Below, piece by piece: positions 1-7,656 of a DNA stretch of 38,356 nucleotides (its first letter is position 1; every line of letters starts with the position of its first letter). Under the pieces are notes generated by a model. The model did not search any database and was not told where the DNA came from. It saw nothing but the letters and a program-made list of their open reading frames with translations. Both the position numbers and the translations under genes were made by a program. The DNA comes from Minisyncoccota bacterium. GTDB taxonomy: Bacteria; Verrucomicrobiota; Verrucomicrobiia; Methylacidiphilales; Verrucolacustridaceae. The stretch is from NCBI GenBank assembly GCA_030054195.1, contig JASGCJ010000006.1, forward strand, positions 1-38,356, written 5' to 3'.

Positions 1-1974
1 ATCACAAAGTTGGGAGTGGCATCGCGTCTCTGCAAGGCGATGGAGTTGCCCGAGGGGTCTATCAGCGATGATCAGGCCTTTATGATTTTCAGAAAGAGCT
101 ATCTGGAGGTCAGACCGTTTCGAAACACCAAGCTTATCGAAGTCGTGTGTCAAAGCACCCAACCCGAGGAAGCGGCCTTGTATGCGAACACAATTACGGA
201 TTCGTATGAGGAGTTTCGGCGAAGTGAAATTACCGGAAGAAGTGATTCGGGTTTGAAAGTTCTGGATGGGGAAGTGCAAAAGCAGAAAAAATTGGTTAGT
301 GAGGCCGCTGCCAAAGTCGAGTCTCTCCGAAGGGATTTGAAAATCGATGAACTCCCTGGCGCAAGTGCTCAAGTTCAATCCACCACGCTATCCGATATGG
401 AGATTCAAAGGAAAGAGGCCGCACTGAGTGAATTACGCTCGGATATGATTTCTAGGAAAGTCCGTCTTGAGAAAGTCGCGGATTTAACAATCGAGCAACT
501 TGAATCCACTTTGCCTGCTCTTCAACTTGAGGACAGCACGACAGCCTCAACCAAGCAGCAGTATTTGCAGGCGCTGCAAAATGTGGCTTCGATGCAGAAG
601 CAGGGGTATGGCAAAAAGCATCCGGAGATGCAGGCGGCGATCAAGGCTGTGGCGGAGCGGCGAGATCAGCTCAATAAACTCGTTACGGGAATCCGAAGGG
701 CTTTGTCGATTGATCTGAGTGTGGCCCAAGCACGTGTCGAGAGCCTCGAGAAAGAGGTGACTGAATTGCGTGGGCAGTTGAGGGCAGACAGGACAGATCG
801 TTTGGCACCCTATAATGAAGCAAGACGTGATTTCGAGACTCAAAGCCAGCTCTTGGAGGTTTTAATGTCTCGGTACCGTCAGCAGTCGGTTGAGTCACGG
901 ATTGAAACAAGGCCTGTGCAGGTAGTGAATCGTGCTGAACCGGGAGTTCGTCCCGTAAAACCCAATCTCAAACTGAATCTAGCCCTTAGCATGGTGGTGG
1001 GTCTGGTTTTAGGGTTGAGCTTGGCATTCTTCATTGAGTACTTGGATACAAGTATCAAGACGATGGATGACGTTGAGAGATTTTTGGGGATCAGTGTTCT
1101 GGCAGTAATTCCAAAGGGAGCAAAGTTTCTATCTCAAGACGATCCAAATTCGCGCTTTGCCGAGGGGTATCGAATTCTTTGTGCTAAGCTCAATTTAACT
1201 GGAGCACGTTCAATTGCTCGCACGATCACTGTTCTGAGTGGTGGGCCGGGTGAGGGCAAATCAACGACCACCTTTAATCTGGCATGGGTATGCGCGCAAA
1301 GTGGAATGAAGGTTCTTTTGATCGATGGCGATATACGTAGGCCAAATGCACATAACGCTTTGCAAATCGAAAATACACTTGGCCTTGGGGAGTACCTTGC
1401 TGGACAGGCATCTTTGGATGAACTTATTCAAACAACTTCCATTCCTAATCTTGAGGTTCTGACAGCCGGAAGTTTGGGGCCAGAGGATTTGGGTGGTTTC
1501 AGTCGCGCAAGATTTTCTTCCTTACTGGAAACCTGTCGTCCGAACTATGATGTAATTCTTGTGGATTCACCTCCTGTGCTGGGAATCAGTGATGCATCCG
1601 TGATTAGTCAGGAGGTCGATGTAACTCTGCTCCTTATTCAGCATCGCCGCTATCCAAGAAATGTGTCCCAAAGAGCGAAGCGAGTCATCGAGGACGTTGG
1701 GGGAAAACTCTTTGGTGTCATATTGAATAACGTGAATATCAAGACGGATGATAACTACTACTACTATGCAGGTTATTCGACTCAGTATGGCTATAAAAAG
1801 CGCACTCCAAGGGGCCCTAGGGGTAAGCAGTCAACCAGTAGGGCAACTACCCCAGCGCAGGTTTTGCCTGAAAATGAGATTGAGGCTCAAGTAATTGAGG
1901 AGCCTAATTTAGAAACTCAAGAAACTCCAAAAATCACTTTTGTACGCCCCCCGCAGGGTCAGGACAGGTTCTAA
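1..1974 (+). CDS. Wzc-like polysaccharide chain-length regulator / tyrosine autokinase (5' partial)
   Basis: Inner-membrane polysaccharide co-polymerase fused to a BY-type tyrosine kinase, controlling exopolysaccharide or capsule chain length together with an outer-membrane export protein. The frame is open to the window edge, so the N-terminal transmembrane helix and start lie outside; the first in-window start-like codon (TTG at 10) is not credible. Visible in order: a coiled-coil periplasmic region, a second membrane helix near 970-1035 with the Pro-rich entry typical of Wzz proteins (PVKPNLKLN), then a P-loop kinase. The kinase has Walker A GGPGEGKS near 1240-1263, Walker A' LLIDGDIRRP near 1315-1345, and Walker B ILVDSPP near 1555-1575. 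A cluster of seven tyrosines (four consecutive) near 1755-1795 is the expected autophosphorylation tail. A Thr/Pro/Glu-rich extension follows. The stop overlaps the next start by one base (TAATG). Confidence 0.9.
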   Translation: MTKLGVASRLCKAMELPEGSISDDQAFMIFRKSYLEVRPFRNTKLIEVVCQSTQPEEAALYANTITDSYEEFRRSEITGRSDSGLKVLDGEVQKQKKLVSEAAAKVESLRRDLKIDELPGASAQVQSTTLSDMEIQRKEAALSELRSDMISRKVRLEKVADLTIEQLESTLPALQLEDSTTASTKQQYLQALQNVASMQKQGYGKKHPEMQAAIKAVAERRDQLNKLVTGIRRALSIDLSVAQARVESLEKEVTELRGQLRADRTDRLAPYNEARRDFETQSQLLEVLMSRYRQQSVESRIETRPVQVVNRAEPGVRPVKPNLKLNLALSMVVGLVLGLSLAFFIEYLDTSIKTMDDVERFLGISVLAVIPKGAKFLSQDDPNSRFAEGYRILCAKLNLTGARSIARTITVLSGGPGEGKSTTTFNLAWVCAQSGMKVLLIDGDIRRPNAHNALQIENTLGLGEYLAGQASLDELIQTTSIPNLEVLTAGSLGPEDLGGFSRARFSSLLETCRPNYDVILVDSPPVLGISDASVISQEVDVTLLLIQHRRYPRNVSQRAKRVIEDVGGKLFGVILNNVNIKTDDNYYYYAGYSTQYGYKKRTPRGPRGKQSTSRATTPAQVLPENEIEAQVIEEPNLETQETPKITFVRPPQGQDRF

Positions 1975-2666
1975 TGCATCACGTCCAAATTGCCCTACGG
2001 ATCGTCGCATTTGTTTTGGTGCCGTTACCCCTCTTGTCTCAATCCATTCAGGTGGGAACAGCCTCTCAGACAATCCTTGCGACTAATGCTCCGACAGTTG
2101 GTAATGCTCCATCGACCTCAAGACCCATATCCGATTCGATGGTTTCTCCTACTGCAACGATTGTTGCCGCAAATATCGATACAAGTGACTTATTGCGGGG
2201 TGGCGACACTTTGATCATCCGTCTTACAGGTGTGCCCACACAAGATCAGGGAATATTTGAGGTTAAGATTGATGAAAGCGGCAAAATTTCGATGCCCCAT
2301 ATTGGTAGCCTTGTGGCGGCCAACAATACAACGGTAGAGCTGAAAAAGTTGATTGAATCGACCTATCTAAAGGAGGAGATTTTCACCAATCCGAATGTAA
2401 CAGTGGACCTTAAGGAGCAAAGGTTTGTGGATGTGACAGGGGAGGTAAGGATGCCTCAGCGTGTGCCTTACACGAAAGATCTTACGGCTTTGGGGGCAGT
2501 TGCCGCATGTGGAGGATTTACAGATTTTGCCAATCGACGGCGTGTTCGTTTAACCCAAGGCGGACAAACCCAAGAGTTTAACGCAAAGGAAATCCAGGCC
2601 GACCAGGGTCGTGATATTCGCCTCAAGCCCAATGACAAGATTCAGGTAGACCGGAGCATTTTCTGA
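1974..2666 (+). CDS. Wza-like polysaccharide export protein (Poly_export + SLBB)
   Basis: Periplasmic or outer-membrane partner of the upstream Wzc-like protein for polysaccharide secretion. The 230-aa product begins with a hydrophobic signal peptide of about 22 residues. No lipobox cysteine is visible, unlike classical Wza lipoproteins. Residues about 70-150 match the Poly_export domain (GGDTLIIRLTG; DESGKISMPHIG; NPNVTVDL). A single SLBB-like domain follows (VTGEVRMPQRVPY; LTALGAVAACGGF; LKPNDKIQV). It is much shorter than E. coli Wza and lacks extra SLBB repeats and a C-terminal amphipathic helix, so it resembles the compact export proteins paired with Wzc in many environmental bacteria. 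The ATG overlaps the kinase stop by one base, indicating translational coupling. Its own TGA is embedded in CTGA, the likely start of nadD. Confidence 0.88.
   Translation: MHHVQIALRIVAFVLVPLPLLSQSIQVGTASQTILATNAPTVGNAPSTSRPISDSMVSPTATIVAANIDTSDLLRGGDTLIIRLTGVPTQDQGIFEVKIDESGKISMPHIGSLVAANNTTVELKKLIESTYLKEEIFTNPNVTVDLKEQRFVDVTGEVRMPQRVPYTKDLTALGAVAACGGFTDFANRRRVRLTQGGQTQEFNAKEIQADQGRDIRLKPNDKIQVDRSIF
2653..2665 (+). promoter_or_regulatory. Ribosome binding site and CTG start of nadD
   Basis: GGAG (2653-2656), six bases, then CTG (2663-2665), whose TG is shared with the TGA stop of the upstream export gene. No ATG, GTG or TTG occurs in the nadD frame between the preceding in-frame stop and the conserved ATP-binding signature. 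This site therefore decides the start. Confidence 0.6.
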
Positions 2667-3232
2667 GCCAACGAATTGGATTATTTGGAGGATCCTTCGA
2701 TCCTTTTCACTTGGGCCACTTTCTTATTGGGCGAACCGCCTGGGAGAGTCTTCGTTTAGACAAAGTCGTCTATCTTCCATGCGCCCATTCGCCGCTCAAG
2801 TCGTTTCAACCAAAAGCTAGTGCAAAAGAGCGTTTAAACTGGTTAAAGAAAGGCATTTTAGGTGAGAAGTGGGCTCAGGTTTCTGATTGGGAAATAAAAC
2901 GTACTGGAGTTTCCTATTCTGTGGATACGGCTGCTTACTGGAAAAGGCAGGTTCCCAATGGAGACCTTTTCTGGATTATGGGTTCAGACCAGTGGCGTTT
3001 GCTTCCTCAGTGGAAGGACTTTCGTCGATTGGCTCGCTGGGTTCATTTCTTGGTTTTTCCAAGACCTGAAACTCCAAAACCGAGGCGTGGAATTCACATG
3101 ACAATTTTGCCCGTTCGATTTGATGTCTCATCGACTGAAATTAGGCAAAGAGTTATGAGGGGACTCTCGATTCGAGGATTGGTTTTAGAAGATCTGGAGA
3201 AGTGTATATGCGAAAGCGGGTCCTACCGATGA
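2663..3232 (+). CDS. nadD: nicotinate-nucleotide adenylyltransferase, probable CTG start
   Basis: Transfers AMP from ATP to nicotinate mononucleotide, giving deamido-NAD in NAD biosynthesis. The nucleotidyltransferase signature reads GLFGGSFDPFHLGH and begins around base 2678, before any ATG, GTG or TTG in this frame. The nearest upstream in-frame stop leaves only CTG at 2663 (or ATT at 2675) as a start. CTG at 2663 has GGAG at 2653-2656 with a six-base spacer and overlaps the previous TGA as CTGA, so it was chosen; the product is 189 aa. A start at TTG 2711 would delete the catalytic signature. The C-terminal ISSTEIR-type motif is present as VSSTEIRQRV. It lies in a chain with the export gene before it and rsfS after it; nadD-rsfS adjacency is common in bacteria. 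Confidence 0.88.
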   Translation: MSQRIGLFGGSFDPFHLGHFLIGRTAWESLRLDKVVYLPCAHSPLKSFQPKASAKERLNWLKKGILGEKWAQVSDWEIKRTGVSYSVDTAAYWKRQVPNGDLFWIMGSDQWRLLPQWKDFRRLARWVHFLVFPRPETPKPRRGIHMTILPVRFDVSSTEIRQRVMRGLSIRGLVLEDLEKCICESGSYR

Positions 3233-3573
3233 TTCCCGAGGGTTTAGAATTGGCCAAGGTTGCAGCAAGTTTGGCGCTCAATAAAAAAGCAATCGACCCT
3301 GTTATCCTCGATCTTCGCAAGGTGGGTGGTCCTTCGGATTTCTTTGTGATTGTTTCGGCAGAAAACGAGCCACAGATAAAAGCCATCGCAGGCGAGATTG
3401 AGCGTGGGGTTGAGAGTGCGGGTCGGAGGGTATTTCGCTCTACTGGGCAAGCGGCGAGCCAATGGATGATTTTGGACTATGGGGACGTTTTGGTACACAT
3501 CATGCACTCTACGCGCCGTAACTTTTACCGCTTGGAAAGCCTTTGGGGTGATGCGGAAAGAGTGAGCGTCTAA
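3208..3573 (+). CDS. rsfS: ribosomal silencing factor RsfS (Iojap family)
   Basis: Binds ribosomal protein uL14 and blocks subunit joining when nutrients are scarce. The protein (121 aa from ATG 3208) shows the RsfS/Iojap pattern: ALNKKAIDPVILDLRKV, then PSDFFVIVSAENEPQIKAIAGEI, then QWMILDYGDVLVHIM and the terminal RNFYRLESLWGDAERV. ATG 3208 has GGAG at 3196-3199, eight bases upstream. ATG 3229 overlaps the nadD TGA as ATGA and would give a 114-aa product closer to the family's usual length, so it is a real alternative. GTG 3202 is too close to the ribosome binding site. This is the last gene of the + strand group and converges on argS. Confidence 0.92.
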   Translation: MRKRVLPMIPEGLELAKVAASLALNKKAIDPVILDLRKVGGPSDFFVIVSAENEPQIKAIAGEIERGVESAGRRVFRSTGQAASQWMILDYGDVLVHIMHSTRRNFYRLESLWGDAERVSV

Positions 3574-3601
3574 ATCTAGTCCAGCAAGGTGCCTTGGGTT
3601 G

Positions 3602-5305
3602 TCACATCTCCTCAAGGGTAGATATACCAAGAAGATTTAAGCCATCCCGCAATACGTCTCCTGTAAGACCTGTTAGTGTGAGGCGGGATTCCTGTAATGA
3701 TTGTGTTTTGGCTTGAAGGACAGGACAGTTTTCGAAAAACCGATGGAATAGGCCTGCAGTTTCAAAGAGGTATCCGCAAAGATGGTGGGGCTTACGATCA
3801 GATGCGGCAAGTTCAATGACATCACTAAAACGCAGTAAGTGACGCGAAAGCTCCTCCTCCGCGGGTTCTTCAAGGTGGATCTTATGAGAAGGAGGGGCAT
3901 TCACCCCAGCTTTCCTCAGAATTGAGCGAGAGCGAACATAGGCGTTTAAAATGTAGGGCGCAGTGTTGCCATCAAAAGCCAACAATTTCTCCCAAGTAAA
4001 AACATAGTCGAGATTTCGGCCTGGCATCTGATCCGCATACTTGAGGCTCGCAATACCGAGGAGTTCGGATTTCGTCTCAAGTGTCTTTTCGTCAAGATCC
4101 GGACGTTTTTCTAAAAGGATTTTCTTTGCGCGGTCCTTAGCCTCGTTCAGTAGATCGATCAATTTAATGGGGGAGCCATCCCGGCTTTTTAGGGGCTTTC
4201 GGTCCGGTCCAAGTATGGAGCCAAACCAAACATGCTCCAGAGGAACAGTTTTGCCCCATCGAATCGCAGTGTCGAAAAGCCATTGGAAGTGAAGTTGTTG
4301 CCGTCCATCAGTCACATAAATGATTCGGTCTGCATGAAGTTCAAGAATGCGAGATTGGAGGGCTGCCAGATCGGTCGTTCCGTAAAGAAAAGCTCCATCC
4401 GATTTACGTATCAAAAAAGGTTCTTCTGAAATCTTAGGATTTTTAACTACGACGGCTCCCTGGCTCTGTTCAGCAATCCCTTTTTTAAGCAACTCGTCCA
4501 CCACAATCGAAAGTTGCGATTGATAGGAACTTTCACCTTTTTCGAGATCGAAAGTTACCCCTAATCGTCGATAGATTTCTTGGAAGTGCTCTGAAGATCG
4601 TTGGCAAAAGTGTTTCCAATCTTGAGTCCGTTCCGGTTCGCCTGATTGAAGGGCAGCCAGTTCGGCTCGCGCCAACTCCATCTTGGCAGGATCTGCCTCT
4701 GACTCTTCGTGTCCTTTCTTGTAAAACTCCTCCAGTTGCTCGATGGAGCGGGATGGATCTAGAGGGGGTCGACCTGCGTTCCTATAAGCGAGGAGGAGTT
4801 TGCCAAATTGTGTCCCCCAGTCGCCTAGATGGTTAATTCGAATTACTTTGTGACCACACCGAGTAAGGAGCCGTGATAGGGTATCCCCAAGAAGGGTTGA
4901 GCGAATGTGCCCCACATGCATGGCCTTTGCGATATTTGGAGAGCTAAAATCAATGACGATAGTTTCTGGCTTTGTAGTTGCTGTAATTCCAAGGGATGGA
5001 TCCTTTCTTAAGCTTTCTACTGCTTGGGCCACAGCAGCGGGCTGAACTCGGTAATTCACGAAACCGCTTCCCGCAACTTCCGGGGTTTCCCAATTTGGCG
5101 GAGGGGCACACTCTTTGGCTAAACGAGAGGCGATATCCCGAGGGTTTTCTCCTACCTGTTTTGCCGCGACCATCGGCAGGTGAGTTTGAAAGTGTCCGTG
5201 TCGAGGATCCGTGCAAGCCCGAACCCATGGGCCTGAGCCTATCTGGGGAAAGTGTTTTTGTGCCCAGGTTTGAACACGAGCTTCGAGTTCGGCGCGAAGT
5301 GACAT
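3602..5305 (-). CDS. argS: arginyl-tRNA synthetase
   Basis: Class I aminoacyl-tRNA synthetase charging tRNA-Arg. The 567-aa length is normal. An N-terminal additional domain covers about residues 1-110. The HIGH-type motif reads SPNIAKAMHVGHIRST with HVGH at 130-133. The KMSKS-equivalent loop reads PLKSRDGSPIKL around residue 370, the divergent form usual for ArgRS. The C-terminal DALR anticodon-binding domain includes FETAGLFHRFFENCPV. The protein ends LGISTLEEM, where many ArgRS end in E-R-M. The ATG overlaps the TAA of the upstream PTS IIA-like gene by one base, so the two are probably co-translated. It converges with rsfS across a 28-base gap. Confidence 0.97.
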   Translation of the reverse strand: MSLRAELEARVQTWAQKHFPQIGSGPWVRACTDPRHGHFQTHLPMVAAKQVGENPRDIASRLAKECAPPPNWETPEVAGSGFVNYRVQPAAVAQAVESLRKDPSLGITATTKPETIVIDFSSPNIAKAMHVGHIRSTLLGDTLSRLLTRCGHKVIRINHLGDWGTQFGKLLLAYRNAGRPPLDPSRSIEQLEEFYKKGHEESEADPAKMELARAELAALQSGEPERTQDWKHFCQRSSEHFQEIYRRLGVTFDLEKGESSYQSQLSIVVDELLKKGIAEQSQGAVVVKNPKISEEPFLIRKSDGAFLYGTTDLAALQSRILELHADRIIYVTDGRQQLHFQWLFDTAIRWGKTVPLEHVWFGSILGPDRKPLKSRDGSPIKLIDLLNEAKDRAKKILLEKRPDLDEKTLETKSELLGIASLKYADQMPGRNLDYVFTWEKLLAFDGNTAPYILNAYVRSRSILRKAGVNAPPSHKIHLEEPAEEELSRHLLRFSDVIELAASDRKPHHLCGYLFETAGLFHRFFENCPVLQAKTQSLQESRLTLTGLTGDVLRDGLNLLGISTLEEM

Positions 5306-5760
5306 TATGGGGTTTGAAGAAGTGCTAGGATTTCGGGTATCCCGGCAGCTTGTAGAAGCTTTGATTTGATACCTCGGCGATTAAAGAATTTTGCCACGGT
5401 TGCCAGTGTCTGAAGATGTAGCTGAGCTTGGTCTGGAGGGGTAAGAATTAGAAAAAAAAGATTCACTAACTTGCCGTCTACGGCCTCGCAATCAATGCCT
5501 TGCGGGCTTCGAGCGAGCAAAAAGCATGGTTTTGTTAGTTTGGGTATCGTCGCATGAGGAAGGGCAAAGCCTCCCCCCATCGCAGTAGTCATTTTAGCCT
5601 CCCTGGCCAGTAGGCACTCCAAGCAGGAGGCCAAGATATCTTTACTTATAAACCCATTATCAGCAAGGGTTTGTAGCATTAAACTATAGGCTGAATTCCT
5701 GTCTTTGGCAGAGAGGTCTGCGATCAGGTTTGTCTCCTTGATAAGGTCTGGAACAAGCAC
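5305..5760 (-). CDS. PTS EIIA type-2 / PtsN-like protein
   Basis: Phosphocarrier domain of the fructose/nitrogen-regulatory IIA type, 151 aa, with no fused permease domains. The phosphorylatable His is His69 within GGGFALPHATIPKL, followed by PQGIDCEAVDGKLVNLFFLILTP, the family's second block. As a stand-alone IIA without a neighbouring sugar permease it is more likely regulatory (PtsN-like) than a transporter part; this is inference. The start is GTG at 5760. An in-frame TAA, which is also the stop of the upstream membrane protease gene, lies 12 bases before it, so no longer start is possible. No clear ribosome binding site is visible. It overlaps argS by one base. Confidence 0.85.
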   Translation of the reverse strand: MLVPDLIKETNLIADLSAKDRNSAYSLMLQTLADNGFISKDILASCLECLLAREAKMTTAMGGGFALPHATIPKLTKPCFLLARSPQGIDCEAVDGKLVNLFFLILTPPDQAQLHLQTLATVAKFFNRRGIKSKLLQAAGIPEILALLQTP

Positions 5761-5772
5761 GGGGCAAGTGTT

Positions 5773-6504
5773 TTAGGCGGAATGAGGTAGGTAGCGCAAG
5801 AGCAGGCCTGTGATCCAGTGGGCAATGGAGGTGTAAGTCCATGCCCAATCGCTTCCTAGATGGAGTAAGGTATCACCCAAAGGGGAGGGCCGAAACGTTG
5901 ACCAGAGTAGCCCTCCAATGAGGAAAGCATTTCCAAGAATAATCAAGGTCAGGGAGAAAAACCTGCCATAGATCAGGAAGTCGGGTTGCCGAGTCGGGAA
6001 AAGGTCGAAGGTGAAGGCGTAGTGGTACCCCCAAATGGCCCCCCAAAGTCCCAAGACCGGAAGGGGAAACTGTTGTAATTCCGGCCAAATCCGGGTTCCT
6101 GCAAGCCACAGAATTCCCGCGATCATTGGATAAAAAGGGAAAATATAGGGAGCTAGGCTGATCCATGGGGAGACCCGATCGGAGAGGACTTTTCCCCCCT
6201 TGGAACTTGCTTGGAGGGAGTGAACCTTGCCGCCGCTCATCCAGACGGCTAGGGCGTGAGTGAGTTCGTGTCCTAAGACATAAATCCCACGGGGCCTGGG
6301 GAGGGCAAAAAATGCAACGCACGCGAGGATGAGGCCCCCAGCAAAAACCATGACACCAGCCCAAGGGAAGCCTGGTGTCTGTGTTATGTTCCTAAACAGT
6401 TTTCCAAAGAAAAGCAGGGTAGCAACCAGTCCTGGCCAAAGGAGTAGGGCGAAGCCTAGGCGGAGGAAGTTCATGGATTGACGCGGGGGATGGGTTTCGG
6501 GCAT
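5773..6504 (-). CDS. M50-like integral membrane metallopeptidase
   Basis: Polytopic membrane protein of 243 aa with a zinc-protease HExxH motif, HELTH at 79-83, in the context VLGHELTHALAVWMSGGKV. This matches the M50B-like family, whose active site sits at or in the membrane. About six hydrophobic segments are visible (roughly residues 14-35, 48-68, 112-134, 146-160, 183-202, 220-237). The later FDLFPTRQPD may supply the third zinc ligand, as in the NxxPxPxxDG motif of M50 enzymes, but the match is loose. Substrate unknown. ATG 6504 has AAGG nine bases upstream; an alternative ATG at 6474 would begin just before the first helix. The gene diverges from rpsT with only 11 bases between start codons. 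Confidence 0.75.
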   Translation of the reverse strand: MPETHPPRQSMNFLRLGFALLLWPGLVATLLFFGKLFRNITQTPGFPWAGVMVFAGGLILACVAFFALPRPRGIYVLGHELTHALAVWMSGGKVHSLQASSKGGKVLSDRVSPWISLAPYIFPFYPMIAGILWLAGTRIWPELQQFPLPVLGLWGAIWGYHYAFTFDLFPTRQPDFLIYGRFFSLTLIILGNAFLIGGLLWSTFRPSPLGDTLLHLGSDWAWTYTSIAHWITGLLLRYLPHSA

Positions 6505-6515
6505 TCTTCAACCTT

Positions 6516-6770
6516 ATGGCCAATACTGCTTCTGCTGCAAAACAAGCCCGTGGGGCTTTGCGTCGTCGTGCTGTGAACCGTCTTCTTCTGGATCATGCTC
6601 GTCTGGCCCAAAAGAAAGTTGTGGCTCTTATCACCGCAGGAAAAAAGGATGAGGCGGCTAAGCTCTTTCCAGAACTTCAGCGCCGTCTCGATCGCGCCGC
6701 AAAAGGCAAAGCCATCCATCATAACCGGTCTGCTCGCATTAAATCTCGGATCGCTCACAAGCTCCGATAA
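6516..6770 (+). CDS. rpsT: 30S ribosomal protein S20
   Basis: Small basic primary rRNA-binding protein of the 30S subunit, 84 aa, the normal size. The start MANTASAAKQARGALRRRAVNR and the helical Lys/Arg-rich body (RLDRAAKGKAIHHNRSARIKSR) follow the S20 pattern, including the conserved H-x-N-x-A/S-R-x-K-S-R C-terminal block. It is a single gene between a divergent membrane protease (11 bases between starts) and convergent ispE (two-base gap). Its promoter must therefore lie within the coding region of the divergent gene. No Shine-Dalgarno sequence is evident before the ATG. Confidence 0.97.
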   Translation: MANTASAAKQARGALRRRAVNRLLLDHARLAQKKVVALITAGKKDEAAKLFPELQRRLDRAAKGKAIHHNRSARIKSRIAHKLR

Positions 6771-6772
6771 CT

Positions 6773-7636
6773 TCAGTCAGCACCGCTCTTGAGGCGGGCG
6801 GATTGAATCCACGCTTCACTCCCAAAGTAATCTTTCGCCAGGGATACAACTCGATCTACCTCTTTCTGGGTCTGCCATAGACCGAAGACAGTGGACCCGC
6901 TTCCACTCATTCGCGCTGCAAGTACGCCAGATTGTTTTTGCAACCATTCCCGAGCGGTACGAATCCAAATAAATTTCTTTTCGACAGGGCCCTCCAAGTC
7001 ATTACGAGGATGAAGGGTTAACCTAGAACTGTCCCCTTGGGTGAGGTGAAGAGGGGGACCTTCAGGACTCGGGGTGGGCGTTTTGGCGTACGCTGCGTAA
7101 GCAGCGGCTGTGGGAGATGGAAAACCTGGATGAATAAGGATTGCCCACGGAAGATCTTTTAGGTGAACGGGTCTGATGATTTCTCCACGACCCGTTGCAC
7201 GCGCGGCATAGGGCTGGAGAAAAAAGGGAACATCACTTCCTAATTCGCTCCCAAGGGAAGACAGGTCCTCATCTGTGACAGAAATCGACCAAAGGTTTCG
7301 CAGAAGTAGAAGTGTGGAGGCAGCGTCACTACTTCCGCCTCCTAGTCCTGCTCCCTGAGGAATTGCCTTTTTTAAGTGCAAACGAACCCCGAGACCCTTT
7401 GCTGCATACTTGTGAAGCGATTGAGCCGCCCGAAGAACAAGGTTGTCACTCCCATGAGAGAGTTTGGAGTCGCCCTCGACAACGAGTGTGCATTGTCCGT
7501 CGCTTGTGAGCTCAGCGTCTAAGGTGTCGAAGAGATCGACTCTGATGAAAAATGTATCAATAGGGTGAAAGCCGTCAGGTCTACGCCGACCCAATCGAAG
7601 GTCTAGGTTGATCTTGGCATAGGCACGAGTTGTCAT
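6773..7636 (-). CDS. ispE: 4-diphosphocytidyl-2-C-methyl-D-erythritol kinase
   Basis: GHMP-family kinase that phosphorylates CDP-methylerythritol in the non-mevalonate (MEP) isoprenoid pathway. The protein is 287 aa. The N-terminal substrate block reads AYAKINLDLRLGRRRPDGFH. The ATP-binding loop PQGAGLGGGSSDAAS is at about residues 90-104. Further signatures are GSDVPFF and the C-terminal ARMSGSGSTVFGL. This supplies undecaprenyl phosphate for peptidoglycan and the glycan genes nearby, though linkage by position is only suggestive. It diverges from pyrF with 20 bases between start codons and converges on rpsT with a two-base gap. Confidence 0.97.
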   Translation of the reverse strand: MTTRAYAKINLDLRLGRRRPDGFHPIDTFFIRVDLFDTLDAELTSDGQCTLVVEGDSKLSHGSDNLVLRAAQSLHKYAAKGLGVRLHLKKAIPQGAGLGGGSSDAASTLLLLRNLWSISVTDEDLSSLGSELGSDVPFFLQPYAARATGRGEIIRPVHLKDLPWAILIHPGFPSPTAAAYAAYAKTPTPSPEGPPLHLTQGDSSRLTLHPRNDLEGPVEKKFIWIRTAREWLQKQSGVLAARMSGSGSTVFGLWQTQKEVDRVVSLAKDYFGSEAWIQSARLKSGAD

Positions 7637-7656
7637 GAAGGATGATTCCAGATTAA

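Noticed and set aside
3585-3596. CAAGGTGCCTTG palindrome between rsfS and argS as a terminator
   Set aside because: The stem is only four or five bases with a tiny loop, and no T-run follows on either strand.
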